Assembly: GCA_021325515.1 (NCBI GenBank)
Contig: JAJPHC010000035.1
Coordinates: 62,001-126,000, forward strand
Direction: 5' to 3'
DNA length: 64,000 bases
Origin: Acidobacteriota bacterium
Lineage (GTDB): Bacteria; Acidobacteriota; Thermoanaerobaculia; Gp7-AA8
Positions 9,226 to 18,383 of this stretch are shown one piece after another. The translations under genes were made by a program, and so were the position numbers. How positions within the stretch are numbered: the first letter of the stretch is position 1; each line of letters opens with the position of its first letter. The notes beneath the pieces are model-generated. The model made no database searches, had not been told where the DNA came from, and saw only the letters and a list, made by a program, of their open reading frames with translations.

Positions 9226-11162
9226 GACAGTTGCGGAGCGCGCGGTTGCGCCGGCCGCACGGTGCGCGCGCAATCCTCCGTCGCGGCGCGAAGGATCTCG
9301 CCCACACTCCACGCCTGCGCGATGCAGCCGCGTGGTGTGTGCGGCGCGGCACCATCAAAGATCTCGGAGACCGTGCCGATCCCCGCCTCCTCGAGATGCC
9401 TTTCCAATCCATCCAGAATCCGCGATGCCTGCGCCACTCCCGCGTCGCCCCGCACGCGCACGAGTGCAGTGATGAACGGCCCGAGAAGCCACGACCAGAC
9501 CGTCCCCTGGTGATACGCGCCATCACGCTCGCGCGGACCACCGATGTACGTCCCGATGAACTTCGGGTCGCTCGCGGCGAGTGAGCGCAGTCCGAAGGGC
9601 GTCAGAAGCTCTTTCTCGACCGTAGCAAGAACCTTCTCGGCATAGATCCCGTCGAGCAGAGGATGCGGCAGACTCAGAGCAAAGATCTGGTTGGGCCGGA
9701 TGCTCGCATCGCATTCTTCACCACGCACGACATCGAAGAGTGATTCCTTCTCTTCATTCCAGAAGAGCCTTCGAAACAGAACACGCACCCGCGCGGCGGC
9801 GATGGCGAGGGCGCGTGCATCGCGCTCTGTGCCCCAGCGCTGCTCGTATCCGGCGAGGATCATGAGTGCGTTGAACCAGAGCGCGTTGATCTCGACAGCC
9901 TTTCCGTGCCTCGGCGTAACCACCCAGTCGCCAACCTTGGCGTCCATCCACGTCAACTGATCGCCCGCGCTTCCAGCAAGAAGAAAACCATCTTCGTCAA
10001 CGTGAATGCCGTGTCTCGTGCCTTGCTGGTGCCACGCAATGATGTCGCGCAGCACAGGCAGGAGGTGGCGTTTCACAAAGTCGTCGTCACGTGTGTAATC
10101 GAGATACTTCTGCGCGGCAACAAAGAACCAGAGCGTTGCGTCGGCTGTGTTGTACTCCGGAGCCTCGCCGCCATCGGGAAAGCGATTGGGCAGCATTCCC
10201 TCGCTCACGCTCTCGACGAAGGCGAGAAGAATCTTTCGCGCATCCTCGAAGCGACCAGTCGTCAGACAGAGGCCGGGAAGCGCGATCATCGTGTCGCGTC
10301 CCCAGTCGGTGAACCAGTGATAGCCGGCGATGATCGTGCGGCGATCCGTGCCTCGCCGCACGATGAACTGATCGGCCGCGAGCGCGAGCGTTTGTCCGAG
10401 CCTTCCCTTGATCCCAACGCTCTTGACCAACATTTCTCGACGGCGACGCTCGCTCTCAAAGAGCGCGATCCCATCGCGGCCGCGAGGATCGGAGATCGAC
10501 GCAATCACCGCAAGCACGTCGCCCTTCCGTAGCACACGCGTCAGCGTGCCGGGAGTGAAGAGATCTTCATGCGCATCCAGCCCGCGCTCTTGCTCGATTG
10601 CGTATTCGAAACGGAAGTACCAGTCCGGCGCCGCATCGAATCGTGCGCGGGGCGCGGAGAGAAACAACGTCGGAAGCCCGTCATAGGGTTGCAACGCGAA
10701 GACGCCGTCGTCGAAGCGCGTTTCGCGATGGACTCCGTCATTCGCGTGCACGAGACTGTGGTAGTCGCGGCTGGCGATGAACGGGCGAAGCTCGAGTTGC
10801 ACATCACCATTGGCTTCGAGGACTTCATAAAGAATGACGGTGGTGTTCTCGCCGTGAATCGCGGCGATCGTCTTTCGCAGTCTCACACCGCCCGCGGCAT
10901 ATTCGAATCGCGGAAAGAGATGCCGCTCGAACGACACCAGGTGTTCGAAGCCGCGAGGATGAATCGTTCCGGGAAATTGATTCGCGCCGAGGTCGATCCC
11001 GTTGATCCGCTCGTCGATCTTCGAAAGGAGAACCACTCTTCCCACGGGCGGGCTGGTCGCGGCAACCAGCAGCCCGTGGTAGCGGCGCGTGTTGATTCCG
11101 CACACGGTGGAGCTGGCGTATCCGCCAACGCCGTTGGTTTCGAGCCACTCACGTAAGTCCAT
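9219..11162 (-). CDS. Glycogen debranching enzyme-like (amylo-alpha-1,6-glucosidase family)
   Basis: 647 aa; 'REWLETNGVGGYASSTVCGINTRRYHGLLVAA', 'AGYHWFTDWGRDTMIALPGLCLTTGR', 'YHQGTVWSWLLGPF'. Stop TAG lies inside REP unit 9200-9225. Confidence 0.9.
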   Translation of the reverse strand: MDLREWLETNGVGGYASSTVCGINTRRYHGLLVAATSPPVGRVVLLSKIDERINGIDLGANQFPGTIHPRGFEHLVSFERHLFPRFEYAAGGVRLRKTIAAIHGENTTVILYEVLEANGDVQLELRPFIASRDYHSLVHANDGVHRETRFDDGVFALQPYDGLPTLFLSAPRARFDAAPDWYFRFEYAIEQERGLDAHEDLFTPGTLTRVLRKGDVLAVIASISDPRGRDGIALFESERRRREMLVKSVGIKGRLGQTLALAADQFIVRRGTDRRTIIAGYHWFTDWGRDTMIALPGLCLTTGRFEDARKILLAFVESVSEGMLPNRFPDGGEAPEYNTADATLWFFVAAQKYLDYTRDDDFVKRHLLPVLRDIIAWHQQGTRHGIHVDEDGFLLAGSAGDQLTWMDAKVGDWVVTPRHGKAVEINALWFNALMILAGYEQRWGTERDARALAIAAARVRVLFRRLFWNEEKESLFDVVRGEECDASIRPNQIFALSLPHPLLDGIYAEKVLATVEKELLTPFGLRSLAASDPKFIGTYIGGPRERDGAYHQGTVWSWLLGPFITALVRVRGDAGVAQASRILDGLERHLEEAGIGTVSEIFDGAAPHTPRGCIAQAWSVGEILRAATEDCARTVRPAQPRAPQLST

Positions 11163-11173
11163 GACTCCCCCGT

Positions 11174-11251
11174 AGCGTAGAGCCGCCTCTCAGGCGGCTG
11201 CCCATTCGCAGCCTCTCAGCCCATTCGCCGCCTGAGAGGCGGCGCTACGTT
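11174..11251. repeat. REP-like cluster 7: forward (11174-11199) + reverse (11226-11251) with C-G terminal stem pair
   Basis: gcgtagagccgcctctcaggcggct ... cgccgcctgagaggcggcgctacgtt. Confidence 0.93.
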
Positions 11252-11742
11252 GTGGCTGGAACGAGCTCCGGCTCGCTCTTGCCAGTCTTCACCCGCGCAA
11301 TCAACGTGTCCAGTGAGAAGAAGCCTGGACCGAAGCCCAGAATGACCAGCGAAACCACCAGATACAGGAATGGCGTCGCTGCGATGAACGCATCGGGGTT
11401 GTTGAATGCGTTCACGAACGCTTCGTGATCACCCGCGGCGTAGGCGACGATGAAGTTGATCACCAGCGGGATCGCGATCAGCCGGGCGGCAAGCCCGGCG
11501 AGCAGCAGCAGGCCGCCGAAGCATTCGAGCGATGCGACGAATCGAGCGTTCAACTCAGGCATCGGCACATGCAGCGAGGTGAGATAGCCGGTGAACTGCT
11601 CGAGGTTCCCGAGTTTCCCCCTGCCTGTCAGAAACAACTGCCAGCCGATGTAGAGGCGCCCGATCAGCAGCAGCGGACTGCGCAGGTAATCGAAGCCGCG
11701 CGTCATCGCAAGGCGGTAGAGATGTTCGATCTTCTTCATCAT
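11245..11742 (-). CDS. DoxX-family membrane protein
   Basis: 165 aa; 'SPLLLIGRLYIGWQLFLTGRGKLGNLEQFTGYL...FGGLLLLAGLAARLIAIPLVINFIVAY'. Stop TAG lies inside REP unit 11226-11251. Confidence 0.85.
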   Translation of the reverse strand: MMKKIEHLYRLAMTRGFDYLRSPLLLIGRLYIGWQLFLTGRGKLGNLEQFTGYLTSLHVPMPELNARFVASLECFGGLLLLAGLAARLIAIPLVINFIVAYAAGDHEAFVNAFNNPDAFIAATPFLYLVVSLVILGFGPGFFSLDTLIARVKTGKSEPELVPATT

Positions 11743-13355
11743 GACCCCTTCGATGCCACCACGGTGTTTTCGTTTCGCGCATCTGCCATCTTCTGGAAGC
11801 TGCTGCGCAACTCAGGCAGATTCGCCGACAACAACGTGAACTCGCTTCTGGGGAGGGAAAGCGCATCCATCGGGACGGCGCATCGCACGGTCGCATTGCG
11901 CCGCGTTTCGTTCAGCAGCGCCATCTCGCCGAAGCATTCACCGGCGCGCAGGCGTGCCACGGGCAGCATCTCGCCGCGCGCCGACTTCAGGACATCGGCT
12001 TCTCCCCGGACGATGATGTAGACACGATCGCCGAGATCGCCTTCACGGAAGACCTCCTGCCCCGGCTCGAAGTGCTCACGGCCGATGCTGCGCGACGTCC
12101 CAACGCGGAGCTGCACCAGCTCAGGAGGGAGGAAAAGATCGAGAGTCCACGAGACCGCGACCTTCAATCTTCGTCCCCAGCCGGGCATCTTCATCAGATA
12201 AATCGTTCGCCACATCCACCAGGCGAGGAAGCCGGAGATCCTGATTCCGAAGATCTCCGCGACTGCCGACCGATGGCCGAGCGACCCCATCTTGCCGAGG
12301 CCTTTGAAATCGAACGTGCGGCGCTTGCCACCGCGGATCTCCGTCACGATGTTGTGAGCAACCACCGCCGCTTCACGGATGGCATGCTGCGCCGTCGGCG
12401 GTGCGAACCCGCCGTCCGCCGCCGGCACCATGGCGCAGTCGCCGAGACTCCATACGCGGTCCCACTCTTTGACATTGAGCTCGCGGGTGACTTCGAGCCG
12501 TCCGTTCTTTGCTTTGGGCAGCGGCAGCGATTCGAGCAGCGGATGCGCGAATGCCGGCACCGTCGACACGAGCGTGCGGGTTGGGATTCGTGTCCCATCG
12601 CCAAGAATCGCCTCGATGCCTGTCGCCGCGGAGAGCCTCGTGTTGAGACGAATTTCCACACCGCGCTTCGTCAGGATCTTCTCCGCGAAGCGCGCCAGAT
12701 CTTCGGACATTTCAGGAAGGATCCGCCCCTGCGAGTGCAGCAGCATGACGCGGATCTCGTTCGGATCCACTGTTCGATAACTGCGCGCGACCGAACGGAC
12801 GAAATCGTTCAGCTCTGCCGCCACTTCCACCCCCGAGAAGCCTCCGCCTGCCACGACGAACGTCAGCAACTGCCGTCGCAGCTCGGCGTCGTCTGCTTCC
12901 ACCGCGGCTTCTTCGAGCGAACGGATGACGTGATTACGCAGGCTCAGCGCGTCCCCGAGATTCTTGAAAGGAAACGCATGTTCCGGAAGTCCACGCATAC
13001 CACGGAAGTCCGTCACCGCACCCAGTGCGACGACGAGATGGTCGTATGGGATCTCATGCGCGTGTGGCCGAAAACCGGGACTGGTGATGACCATCCGGCG
13101 CGTCGTGTCGATCGCTTCGATCTCGCGCACGTGGATGTCCGTGCGCGTCAGCAGCCGTCGCAAAGGACTCACCACATCCACCAGGCCGATGGTTCCCGAG
13201 ATCACTTCGGGCAGCATCGGCTGAAAGACGAAGTAATTCTCCTGACTGACGAGCGTGATGTCGAAGTCGTCGCGGCCGCGGGCAAGGCGCTCGAGCTCGC
13301 GCGCAACGTACACGCCCGCAAAGCCGCCACCCAGGATCACGATCCGTTTTTTCAT
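11739..13355 (-). CDS. NDH-2-like NAD(P)/FAD oxidoreductase with C-terminal cyclic-nucleotide-binding domain
   Basis: MKKRIVILGGGFAGVYVARELER (Rossmann), 'VWSLGDCAMVPAADG', then 'FEPGQEVFREGDLGDRVYIIVRGEADV...LRAGECFGEMALLNETRRNATVRC' (cNMP-binding fold). Confidence 0.88.
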   Translation of the reverse strand: MKKRIVILGGGFAGVYVARELERLARGRDDFDITLVSQENYFVFQPMLPEVISGTIGLVDVVSPLRRLLTRTDIHVREIEAIDTTRRMVITSPGFRPHAHEIPYDHLVVALGAVTDFRGMRGLPEHAFPFKNLGDALSLRNHVIRSLEEAAVEADDAELRRQLLTFVVAGGGFSGVEVAAELNDFVRSVARSYRTVDPNEIRVMLLHSQGRILPEMSEDLARFAEKILTKRGVEIRLNTRLSAATGIEAILGDGTRIPTRTLVSTVPAFAHPLLESLPLPKAKNGRLEVTRELNVKEWDRVWSLGDCAMVPAADGGFAPPTAQHAIREAAVVAHNIVTEIRGGKRRTFDFKGLGKMGSLGHRSAVAEIFGIRISGFLAWWMWRTIYLMKMPGWGRRLKVAVSWTLDLFLPPELVQLRVGTSRSIGREHFEPGQEVFREGDLGDRVYIIVRGEADVLKSARGEMLPVARLRAGECFGEMALLNETRRNATVRCAVPMDALSLPRSEFTLLSANLPELRSSFQKMADARNENTVVASKGS

Positions 13356-13399
13356 GTCGCGGGTGAGATGCCGCATGGCCTCGAGTCGTTTCGCCGTAA

Positions 13400-13888
13400 C
13401 TACGCCGGCGGCGTGGCCGCCGTTTCCTTGAGGGGCTCGAGCGCATCAGCCGGCGAGATCTCACTTCCCTCAGCGTTGATGAAATGAATGTCGAACGCCG
13501 CGTCCGAGTAGATGTAGATCGTGCAAGTCGAGGTACAACTCGCCTGATGGGCGTGGTGCGACGGCACCAGAGAAAAGCCTCCGGCGCGCAGCGTCAACGG
13601 CTTTTGATCCTTCATCTCCATGCGCATGGTCCCGCTCACGACCATGACGTGCTCGTTGGGAGTGTGCCAGTGCCACGGGATCGTGCAGCCTCCTCGGATC
13701 CTGCTGTAGATGATCGACGGGCCCTTCGCAGGATCACCGTTCACAACGGCTCCCGTGACGCAGGTCGGCATCCCCGGAAAGTGCATCAGTTTCATCTCAC
13801 TGACGTTCTGTCCCATCGATTGCTGAGCCTGCGCGCCGGCGGCCAGGAAGAGGATCAAACAGACTATGAATCCACAGAACCTTTTCAT
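13400..13888 (-). CDS. Secreted cupin-domain protein
   Basis: 162 aa with signal peptide; 'CTIPWHWHTPNEHVMVVSGTMRMEMKD...LRAGGFSLVPSHHAHQ'. Confidence 0.82.
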   Translation of the reverse strand: MKRFCGFIVCLILFLAAGAQAQQSMGQNVSEMKLMHFPGMPTCVTGAVVNGDPAKGPSIIYSRIRGGCTIPWHWHTPNEHVMVVSGTMRMEMKDQKPLTLRAGGFSLVPSHHAHQASCTSTCTIYIYSDAAFDIHFINAEGSEISPADALEPLKETAATPPA

Positions 13889-14021
13889 CTCATCGTCCTC
13901 CTTTTGTCGGATCGACGTTTCGATGCCGCGGCCACCGGCAGCGTTTCATGAAAATCGAAACCATGAATTCGGAAACGAAGAAGGGAAGAAACACCTGACG
14001 GTGTTCGATTGATAGCATTCG

Positions 14022-15764
14022 ATGCCAGTTACTACTCGCGGCCGTCGAGCCCTCCGGCTGCGAACCGCGGCCCGCCGTTTTCTCCTGCTGACGATCGTCG
14101 TCATCGGTGCCTTGTGCGGTGTGCTCGCCGTTCTCTTTCACAAGTTTGTAGAGATCGCGCGCGAGCAGCTGATCGACAGGGCTCTGGCCGTACCGGAGCC
14201 ATGGCGGCCGATCCTCCTCGTTCTAACGCCGGCTCTCGTGTTCGCTTCGCTGGCGTGGTGCATCAATCGTTTCGCACCGCGCGCCGTCGGCGCGAATCTC
14301 GCTCGCGTCCGATTGGCGTACAGCAACAACGATCCGGCACTCCTCGGAGCTCGGAGCATCGCGACGACGTTCCTCGCCACACCGCTATCACTCGGAGCGG
14401 GCGCTCCGCTCGGACCTGAAGGGCCGATTGTCGTCATCAGCAGCGGTGCAGCGGAAGCAGTCGCGCGGCTGCTGCACTTTCCGCGACGCCTCGTGCGCGG
14501 CATGATCCCGGTCGGAGTTGCCGCAGGGATTGCTGCCATCTTCAACACGCCGATCACGGGCGTCGTCTTCGCGCTCGAAGAGGTATTCGGATCAGCGGAT
14601 CGTGGGCTGCTTGGCGGCGTGATTGTCGGCGCTGTCTCGGCCGCCGTCGTCGAGCGATCACTCCTCGGCGGACGCCCTCTTCTCGCCGCACCTCTCGCGA
14701 CGTGGGGCGACGCACGTGAGCTGCTCGGTTTCGCACTGATCGGAATTCTCGCCGGAATCGTTTCCGGCTACGCCATCACGGTGACGCATCATCTCAAGCG
14801 CTGGTGGATTGCGCTGATGCCATCGGCGTCGCTCCGTGCCGCGTCTGCGGGCCTGCTGATCGGCGGCATTGGCCTCGTATCGCCATCGATCCTCGGCGTT
14901 GGATACGGATCGGTGTCGCAGTGGCTGCACGGCGGAGGAACTGCGGAACAGACAATCGTCGCCTTTGGAGCGAAGACGATCGCATTCGTCATCGCGCTGA
15001 GCGCCGGAGTGATCGGAGGAACATTTGCGCCTTCGTTGTTCATGGGCGCCGCCCTCGGCGCTGCGATTGGGCACGTTGCCGGGCGCACGTTTCCAGGCGT
15101 CGATCCCGGCGCCTATGCGCTTCTCGGAATGGGATCGTTTTTCGCCGGACTTCTGCGAAGTCCCATCGCCGCAATCTTGATCGTTGTGGAGCTTACGCGC
15201 GATTACGATCTCATGATTCCGCTAATGCTCGCCGTGTCGCTTTCCGTCGCAATCTCTCGCCGCATCTCTCCCAACAGCATGGTCGAACAACAGATGATCG
15301 ATGAGGGATATGTCGAAGCAAAGGAATCGGCCGATCCGTTGACGAGCGTGAAGGTTTCAGAGGTGATGACAGCCACTGTGCTGAGCGTGGCTGCTGACTC
15401 GACCGTCGTCGAGGCAGCGACGGCTTTGGCTGGTTCCACTCATCGCTACTATCCCGTCACTGATTCGAATCGTCGTCTGGCCGGTATCGTGTCGCGAGAG
15501 TCGCTCGAGCGTGCTACGCGCGACAACGTGATGGGGAAACTGGTTCGCGAGTGCATGGAGAAGCCGAAGCTGGTGGCTGTGAGGAATGAGCCTGTCATCG
15601 AGCTCGTGCGGCGAATGCGATTGAGCGGAGCGCATCGCGCACCTGTGATCGACAACGAGCAATCCGGAGAAGTCGTCGGATTCGTAAGCCCGACCGATGT
15701 CTTAAAGGCACGCCTACGCCAGACACCGGCAGAAGACGAGATGCCGTTTGAGATCTTCGAGTGA
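14022..15764 (+). CDS. ClC-family chloride channel/antiporter with C-terminal CBS pair
   Basis: 580 aa; 'GAGAPLGPEGPIV', 'GVIGGTFAPSLFMGAALG', CBS-like C-terminus. Confidence 0.92.
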   Translation: MPVTTRGRRALRLRTAARRFLLLTIVVIGALCGVLAVLFHKFVEIAREQLIDRALAVPEPWRPILLVLTPALVFASLAWCINRFAPRAVGANLARVRLAYSNNDPALLGARSIATTFLATPLSLGAGAPLGPEGPIVVISSGAAEAVARLLHFPRRLVRGMIPVGVAAGIAAIFNTPITGVVFALEEVFGSADRGLLGGVIVGAVSAAVVERSLLGGRPLLAAPLATWGDARELLGFALIGILAGIVSGYAITVTHHLKRWWIALMPSASLRAASAGLLIGGIGLVSPSILGVGYGSVSQWLHGGGTAEQTIVAFGAKTIAFVIALSAGVIGGTFAPSLFMGAALGAAIGHVAGRTFPGVDPGAYALLGMGSFFAGLLRSPIAAILIVVELTRDYDLMIPLMLAVSLSVAISRRISPNSMVEQQMIDEGYVEAKESADPLTSVKVSEVMTATVLSVAADSTVVEAATALAGSTHRYYPVTDSNRRLAGIVSRESLERATRDNVMGKLVRECMEKPKLVAVRNEPVIELVRRMRLSGAHRAPVIDNEQSGEVVGFVSPTDVLKARLRQTPAEDEMPFEIFE

Positions 15765-16696
15765 TCAGACGGTCGAGTGGGCTCGGATCCTGATCTCATC
15801 TCCTCGAAAGCGCCGGCGATCCACTTGCGAACGGCATCGAATGCGGCGCCGCTGACGATGACTCCGTCGTGCGTCTCGCCATCGATCACCACCGCCTTGC
15901 CATTGCGATGCAGGCTCACCACCTCTCCGTACCGCTCGGCATGGAATGCCTCATCGTTGCGCCCGACGATGACGAGCATCGGTTTCGCGTCGGCCGTCAT
16001 CGACTGGCGATAGTCGTCCGGACTCGTGCTCACCATGGCCCGGAAGGAGTACTTGTGGATCGGCGCCTTGGCAGGCAGGTTGAAGAAGAGCGTGTCGAGA
16101 TGATTCAGCCCTCGGAATCCCACCGCGTTGAGCGCGACGAGTCCGATGGTGCGCATCAGATGCAGTTTCATCATCGCCTCTCCCTCGGATTTGCCGGCCG
16201 GTTCCGTACGGGTCGTCGGCGAGCTGATGCCGAGATGCGGTGCGAAGAGAAGGTAGCCGTCGGCCGGCGCGACGTCGCGGCGCGCCGCGTAGCGCATGGC
16301 GATGCCGCCGCCCATCGAATGACCGCTGAGGATCACGCGCGCGTGCGGCTTCCTCGCGCGGATCGCGGTGATGACATCGGCGACGTCGTCTTCGTACTGG
16401 CCGATGTAGTCGATATCGCCCGGCCTCCCGGCGGAGGCGCCGTGACCGCGCAGATCGAGCGACCACACTTCGGCCGCGGTCGCGTCATGCAGCAACGCCG
16501 CGGTCGCCTTCATCTGCGCCGAGGAGCTGAGCACGCCGTGCAGCAGAAGCACGACCAGGTTGGATTCGGATGGAACGACGCGAACAGCGAGGAGTGCGCC
16601 GTCTCGCGCAGCAACGCGCAGTGAAGGAGCTTCGCTCGCATCGAGCGTGATCGCCCGCGGTTTGGCGGTGAAGCCCGGCGCCGGCGCGAGCGCCAT
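15449..16696 (-). CDS. Alpha/beta-hydrolase (lysophospholipase-like); 3' end extends antisense into the ClC gene
   Basis: 'LVVLLLHGVLSSSAQMKATAALLHDATAAEVWSLDLRGHGASAG', nucleophile elbow 'LSGHSMGGGIAMRY'. The last ~100 aa look non-homologous (antisense to clc). Confidence 0.75.
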   Translation of the reverse strand: MALAPAPGFTAKPRAITLDASEAPSLRVAARDGALLAVRVVPSESNLVVLLLHGVLSSSAQMKATAALLHDATAAEVWSLDLRGHGASAGRPGDIDYIGQYEDDVADVITAIRARKPHARVILSGHSMGGGIAMRYAARRDVAPADGYLLFAPHLGISSPTTRTEPAGKSEGEAMMKLHLMRTIGLVALNAVGFRGLNHLDTLFFNLPAKAPIHKYSFRAMVSTSPDDYRQSMTADAKPMLVIVGRNDEAFHAERYGEVVSLHRNGKAVVIDGETHDGVIVSGAAFDAVRKWIAGAFEEMRSGSEPTRPSDHSKISNGISSSAGVWRRRAFKTSVGLTNPTTSPDCSLSITGARCAPLNRIRRTSSMTGSFLTATSFGFSMHSRTSFPITLSRVARSSDSRDTIPARRRFESVTG

Positions 16697-16887
16697 TGCA
16701 AGTACGTCGAGAATCGATACTGCTCGTCGTAGCGATCGAACGAGCGCCAGAGCTGGATGATGATCTCCTGCGTCAGGTCGTGGCGATCCGCCACATTGCG
16801 GCAGTACGAGCTGGCCACTTTGTAGAGGATCTTCCTGTGCTGCTCGACCAGCAGCACGAACCGCTCTTCCTGTGCAGCGTTTGCCAT
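16697..16887 (-). pseudogene. Truncated ECF sigma factor (region 2 only)
   Basis: MANAAQEERFVLLVEQHRKILYKVASSYCRNVADRHDLTQEIIIQLWRSFDRYDEQYRFSTYL matches the ECF sigma region 2 pattern and then stops resembling sigma where the hydrolase begins. Confidence 0.65.
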
Positions 16888-16978
16888 ACTGCCGTGTGAT
16901 TCGCACGAGGGCAGCAGAAAATCACACCCGCGTCATCCTTCCATGAAATTGTGTTCTGACGCGTTGAGAAATCCGTCG

Positions 16979-17695
16979 TCAATAACGGCCAATCGGCTCG
17001 CCGTTCACACCCTGCTTCTTCGCACGCTGCTTCTGTTCCGCTGAGCAGGGCTCGTCAAAGGAAGCGTCGAACGCACAATCCGCACGCGTTTCCGCGATCC
17101 CCAATTCCGTGCTCGCCGCACACGACTCGCCGGTCACGATCGAATAGGTCGAACAGGCTCCCATGAAATCCGGATAGCCCAGCGCGAAGCGGAATGACGA
17201 AAGCGAAGTCACGAACGCACTGCCGATCGCCGCTCGCACCGTGGCATGAAGAGCGGCGCTGCCCTGCCATTCACGTTCTGTGAATTTCAGCGAGCCTCCC
17301 GGCGACTCGACGGTGATCGGCACATCGGCTCGCATCAATTCGGGATGTTCCTTCGCCTCCTTGATACGGCCCTTGCGCGTCGTCGCCGAACCGGGCAGCT
17401 CGAGCGTGACCCGGATCGGCTGCCCCTCATTCACCCGATACTCCGCGGTTGTTCTGCCGCGCGAGTAATCCGTGCTCAGATCGATCCGCAGCTTCTGACC
17501 GGCGGAATCCTCGAGGAGGTACGTCTCGCTCGTGAAGGTCTCACTGCCAAAGTCGCTGATCGCAGTACCTGTAAACCTCGCCGCCCGATGCTTGTCGACG
17601 ATGACGTAATGCGTTCGGATCTTGCCGGTCGGCGCCGCGAGAGCGGCGACGGAAAGGACAACGGCGATGGCCACTCGTTTCCACATGACATTCAT
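16979..17695 (-). CDS. Hypothetical secreted protein
   Basis: 238 aa with signal peptide-like N-terminus (MWKRVAIAVVLSVAALAAP). Confidence 0.6.
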   Translation of the reverse strand: MNVMWKRVAIAVVLSVAALAAPTGKIRTHYVIVDKHRAARFTGTAISDFGSETFTSETYLLEDSAGQKLRIDLSTDYSRGRTTAEYRVNEGQPIRVTLELPGSATTRKGRIKEAKEHPELMRADVPITVESPGGSLKFTEREWQGSAALHATVRAAIGSAFVTSLSSFRFALGYPDFMGACSTYSIVTGESCAASTELGIAETRADCAFDASFDEPCSAEQKQRAKKQGVNGEPIGRY

Positions 17696-17723
17696 TATGG
17701 CGTCGAGGAGGTAGGGCGGCGGT

Positions 17724-18383
17724 ATGATGATTCAGCGCATGTCACCCGCCTCTCTTCCGACCCGTGCGCGTTGGACCGCTCCGAACGCCGACGCCTCGAT
17801 CGACGCGTATTTTTCCGCGGATGTGGAGACCGATGGCCCGATCCCCGGTCCGTACTCGATGCTCTCGTTCGCCCTCGTTCATGCAGGGACTTTCGACGGC
17901 TTCGAGTACACCCGTCCAGAGCGGTTGGAAGCGACCACCTTCTACAGCGAGCTCAAACCGATCTCCGAGCATTTCGAACCGGAGGCGCTCGCCGTGAATG
18001 GACTCGATCGAAACCGCCTGCTGCGGGAAGGCGCCGATCCCCGGGAAGCGCTGACCAAAGCGGCTGAATGGGTCCGCCACGTCGCCGCCGGCCGGCGGCC
18101 GATCCTCGTCGCCTATCCACTCAGCTTCGACTGGAGCTGGATGTACTGGTACTTCGTCAACTTCTCGAAGTCGGGATCGCCGTTCAACCACTCCGGGTGC
18201 TTCGATTTGAAAACCGCGTACGCAATCAAGGCCGGCGTGCCGATCGCGCGCGCAGGCCGGGACCAGATGAGGCACGACCTGCTTCCCGATCGTCCCCACA
18301 CGCACAACGCGCTCGACGACGCCATCCAGCAGGCGGAACTCTTCGCCAACGTCTTCGAATGGAAGCGGGATGACGGCGGCTGA
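17724..18383 (+). CDS. DEDD-type 3'-5' exonuclease-like protein
   Basis: 'FSADVETDGPIPGPYSMLSFALV' (DxE), 'ILVAYPLSFDWSWMYWYF', 'HTHNALDDAIQQAELFANV' (HxxxxD). Confidence 0.75.
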   Translation: MMIQRMSPASLPTRARWTAPNADASIDAYFSADVETDGPIPGPYSMLSFALVHAGTFDGFEYTRPERLEATTFYSELKPISEHFEPEALAVNGLDRNRLLREGADPREALTKAAEWVRHVAAGRRPILVAYPLSFDWSWMYWYFVNFSKSGSPFNHSGCFDLKTAYAIKAGVPIARAGRDQMRHDLLPDRPHTHNALDDAIQQAELFANVFEWKRDDGG

